Below, one piece after another: positions 61,626-64,000 of a stretch of DNA of 64,000 nucleotides. The notes beneath the pieces are model-generated. The model did not search any database. It saw nothing but the letters and a program-made list of their open reading frames with translations, and was not told where the DNA came from. A program made the translations under genes and the position numbers. Source of the stretch: Asparagopsis taxiformis (lineage: Eukaryota; Rhodophyta; Florideophyceae; Bonnemaisoniales; Bonnemaisoniaceae); assembly GCA_030407315.1 (NCBI GenBank), contig JALQPE010000733.1, forward strand, positions 56,717-120,716, written 5' to 3'. The first letter of the stretch is position 1. Every line of letters begins with the position of its first letter.

Positions 61626-62319
61626 CAGGTCGTGCACTGCAGCTTGGCGGACGGCGGTGGGACGGGGCGGCTGGCCATTGCGGGGTTTATATGCGGGGAC
61701 GCGCGTCGTTTCGTGAAGTGGCAGGGTGCGGCGCGCAATAGACGGGTCGGGAGCTTGGCGGTTGGGCAGACGCGGGGAGCATGGTGGCGGTGGATTGGAG
61801 CAGGCGCTAGCTGGGATTTACGGTCGTGGATGGGCGCTTTTCGACGGGCGCGATAGATTGGATGGGCGTCGCTTCGATATGTGCTCGCGTGCTGCGACGT
61901 GAACGCTGGACTGCGTCATTGGCGTGCGCATGGTGGCGCTGGGAATTGAGTCGAAGATTGACCGGGTGCCGTTGTTGTCGAGATGGGGATGGCGAAGGCG
62001 TGCGGTGGAGTTGACGCGGATCGATAGGGATGGACATCTGGAGTCGCTCGATTGGACGAAGAGTGGCCGGAGGCTTTGGCGGGTGCATGGCGAACCTTTT
62101 GAATGGGGCGCAATTTTATTGATGAAATACGGTAGGCTAGATGAGTATTCGTTTCGTTTTCGCGCCAATAGTTTTCTGGCATTGGAAACCGCGGGAACTT
62201 TGTCTGCAACAACAATATAATGGCAACTTCGTCCGTAATCAGCTCGCCGCGTCCCACGGCCACATAGCGTGCTTGATCCACTTCACCTTCCTTCTCCCCT
62301 TCCTCGCTTGAATTTCAAA
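61626..62319. other. region between WD40 gene and PCNA, partly coding
   Basis: 694 bases between two divergent starts. The WD40 frame continues on the minus strand from 61626 to 61806 with plausible codons (RRTLPLHETTRVPAYKPR is readable) and is stopped by TAA at 61807-61809. Further upstream the same frame is open again from 61810 to 62168. This suggests an unplaced 5' exon and intron. PCNA's promoter and leader are at the right end. Confidence 0.4.
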
Positions 62320-63233
62320 ATGTTTGAAGCAAGACTCCCCCAGAGCTCGACTCTGAAAAAGATCCTCGACTCCGTCAAAGAAATCATCAGTGAGGCAAAC
62401 TTTGATTGCTCCGCAGATGGCCTCAGTCTTCAGGTAAGAATTTTGTCATGATTGCCGCACCTCCATTCCGCAATTCTCTCCTCCAAACCTAACCGTTCAA
62501 TTCCCATCTCCAGGCAATGGACCAATCGCATGTCTGTCTCGTAACAATGACCCTGCGCTCTCAAGCCTTCGAAATTTACAGATGCGATCGTCCCTTATCG
62601 CTAGGAATAAACCTTGGCTCCTTCAGCAAAGTGCTCAAATGTGCCGGCAACACTGATTCTGTCCGTATCACCGCAGACGACGAGGGTGCCGACTGCGCCG
62701 AGTTCATTTTCGAAAACTCCGGCGCCGACCGTGTGGCCCATTTCCGCCTCAAGCTCATGGACATCGATTCCGAACACATGAGCGTTCCAGAGGACACTGA
62801 TTATCAAGCTGTCATCAACATGCCCTCCAACGAGTATAGACGCATCTTTTCAGATCTTGCTATCATTGGTGACACCGTCTCCATCGAAGCTACAAAGACG
62901 CAGGCCTGCTTCTCTGTTGAGGGTGATATCGGTACCGGCTCCCTGAATTTGCAGCAGGGAGAATCTGCTGATGACAAATCGCCAGTTACAATTACCGTGC
63001 AGGAACCAATCAAGATGACCTTCCCGGGGCGCTATCTCAACATGTTCACAAAGGCTGTCCCATTGTCTGATGCCGTCACATTGTGTATCCAGGCTGATAA
63101 TCCTCTAGCAGTCGAATTTGCTCTTCCAGAGGAAGCTGGTTTTGTTCGTTTCTTCCTGGCACCCAAGATTGATGATGGCGATGAGGATGCCGCCGAAGGG
63201 GAAACGAAAGAGGAAGACGAAGAAGAGGAGTAA
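62320..63233 (+). CDS. PCNA: proliferating cell nuclear antigen (PCNA)
   Basis: Sliding clamp for DNA polymerases delta and epsilon. Exon 1 is 62320-62433, exon 2 is 62514-63233; the intron 62434-62513 has donor GTAAGA, a CCTAAC motif and acceptor CAG. The product has 277 residues. Visible are MFEARLPQSSTLKKILDSVK, the basic DNA-facing helix, FDCSADGLSLQAMDQSHVCL across the splice, the interdomain connecting loop MDIDSEHMSVPEDTDYQ, and the PIP-binding C-terminus FALPEEAGFVRFFLAPKIDD. A run of acidic residues extends the tail by about 15 residues beyond the usual end. Confidence 0.97.
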
Positions 63234-63814
63234 GTTTATTTCGCCCTTTTTGTTTCCCCTTCCCTCATGTTTGCAGATATCAATGACTCTTAAATCCCAT
63301 GCACACTTAGAAAAGTAAACGTGGTTGTAAAGAAACTTGGAACACTTTCTATAACTCTCTGTGGTGGCTTCTGCTTACGGTCGAATCCCAAGCTAAATTT
63401 CTCAGCTCTAGTCGTCGCCACAAAACTCAACATACAGCGGAAAGACGGTGGAAATTCATGTTACACTTGTGGAACTACCCTCACCCTAAGAGAAATTCTA
63501 TGGCAGCATTCGTTTTTCGAGATTCAAATTTATCCTTTAAGGTGACTGCAAAATCTACCTACTTCTACCAACTAGGGCAACGATGCCAACCTCGTCACAC
63601 CATGATAGCAGTGAAAAACTTGATGGACCTCCCTTTGCGACCCAAGTTCCCACACCATCCCACCACGGCACTAAACCAACTATCCGACAGCGGCACCACA
63701 CATAAATATTATTTCCCACATTAGTTCTAATCTCTACGCCCCGGCATTTTCCGCGGCTCCGATCCCGCTTGGTTCTTGTGAGAGGATCGATGGCGGCCGG
63801 CTAGGGATTTCAAC
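63234..63814. other. convergent intergenic region
   Basis: 581 bases between the stop of PCNA and the stop of the partial gene at the right edge. Short frames here have no domain. Probably two 3' UTRs. Confidence 0.5.
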
Positions 63815-64000
63815 TTAAACGAATGGGTCCATCACAATGGCAGTGGGACTCGGCGCAATAGTAAACTCTTCTTCGGGCTCTGTCCTTGCCGGTTTCTGCT
63901 TCTCAAAGTACGGATGGAACGGGTCTTTCATGGCCGGCTCAGGACTCTCCTCAACATCGAGCACATCACCGAGCACGACATGACCACGACTTGGTCCAAC
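63815..64000 (-). CDS. 3' end of an unidentified gene (partial)
   Basis: The last 61 codons of a minus-strand gene that continues beyond the window; the stop is at 63815-63817. The readable end contains SRGHVVLGDVLDVEE, KDPFHPYFEKQKPA and TEPEEEFTIAPSPTA, finishing in MDPFV. It is acidic and Pro-rich, with gene-like codons. The family cannot be named from this fragment. The frame is open to the window edge without interruption. Confidence 0.6.
   Translation of the reverse strand, partial: VGPSRGHVVLGDVLDVEESPEPAMKDPFHPYFEKQKPARTEPEEEFTIAPSPTAIVMDPFV

Noticed and set aside
61807..61809. Stop-codon recoding in the WD40 gene
   Set aside because: The codon is TAA, not TGA, and there is no readthrough signal; a missed intron is simpler.

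Overview
The window looks like nuclear DNA of a unicellular, phycoerythrin-bearing red alga, of Porphyridium-like type. The main reasons are a phycoerythrin gamma subunit with a plastid transit peptide (42368-43207), a plastid sulfolipid synthase (SQD1), plastid FASII (FabZ), and spliceosomal introns next to purely eukaryotic genes (SF1, CstF-64, Gemin2, VPS50, VTA1, Rab18, H2A.Z, ORC3, PCNA, POT1-like). Genes are compact, most coding regions are uninterrupted, and both strands are used equally with no sign of operons. The species is inferred, not proven.

Layout. 1-2.1 kb is gene-poor. 2.1-4.0 kb is a C2H2 zinc-finger gene (-). 4.0-6.2 kb is non-coding and rich in simple repeats. 6.2-7.3 kb RPA2; 8.3-9.6 kb a small membrane protein facing a HAUS1-like gene; 9.8-11.6 kb MiaA facing a small plastid protein; 12.1-14.7 kb VPS50/syndetin; 15.2-16.3 kb EBP2; 16.6-17.3 kb an orphan with an acylation signal; 17.6-18.8 kb PdxT overlapping an ankyrin gene; 19.0-20.4 kb RluA and a small orphan; 20.7-26.1 kb a WW-Kelch-RING protein facing a POT1-like protein; 26.5-29.1 kb methionyl-tRNA formyltransferase and SF1; 29.4-31.7 kb a small basic protein and SQD1; 31.9-34.4 kb Rab18, an acidic orphan and an F-box protein; 34.8-36.8 kb a sterol C14-reductase and a plastid membrane protein; 37.1-41.3 kb RibD, RMND5 and a LON-domain protein; 41.7-44.8 kb rhamnose mutarotase, phycoerythrin gamma and a PhyH dioxygenase; 45.2-49.9 kb VTA1, HSCB, an RRM-R3H protein and prephenate dehydratase; 50.3-54.5 kb Gemin2, FabZ and ORC3; 54.6-57.7 kb CstF-64, H2A.Z and an orphan; 58.0-60.2 kb RRP42 and an ELMO-domain protein; 60.3-63.2 kb a WD-repeat protein and PCNA; the last 186 bases hold the 3' end of another gene.

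Fifteen introns (about 70-106 bp) can be placed because the reading frame and family similarity resume exactly across them. Donors are often GTACGT, with C at +4 in nine of fifteen. Almost every intron has a CTAAC or CTGAC branch-site-like motif near its 3' end. Four genes would be wrong or incomplete if read as a single frame: Gemin2 (four exons), ELMO-domain protein (three), Rab18 (three) and the 65-residue membrane protein (two).

The genes do not form one pathway. Nucleus and chromosome maintenance (RPA2, ORC3, PCNA, POT1-like, H2A.Z, HAUS1-like), RNA processing (SF1, CstF-64, Gemin2, RRP42, EBP2, MiaA), trafficking (VPS50, VTA1, Rab18) and plastid metabolism (SQD1, FabZ, RibD, phycoerythrin gamma) are interspersed, as expected in a dense protist genome. 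I did not find a convincing new multi-gene system. The most unusual items are the WW-Kelch-RING architecture, the POT1-like protein, a Gemin2 gene in an intron-poor genome, an SF1 without zinc knuckle, and the skewed donor consensus.
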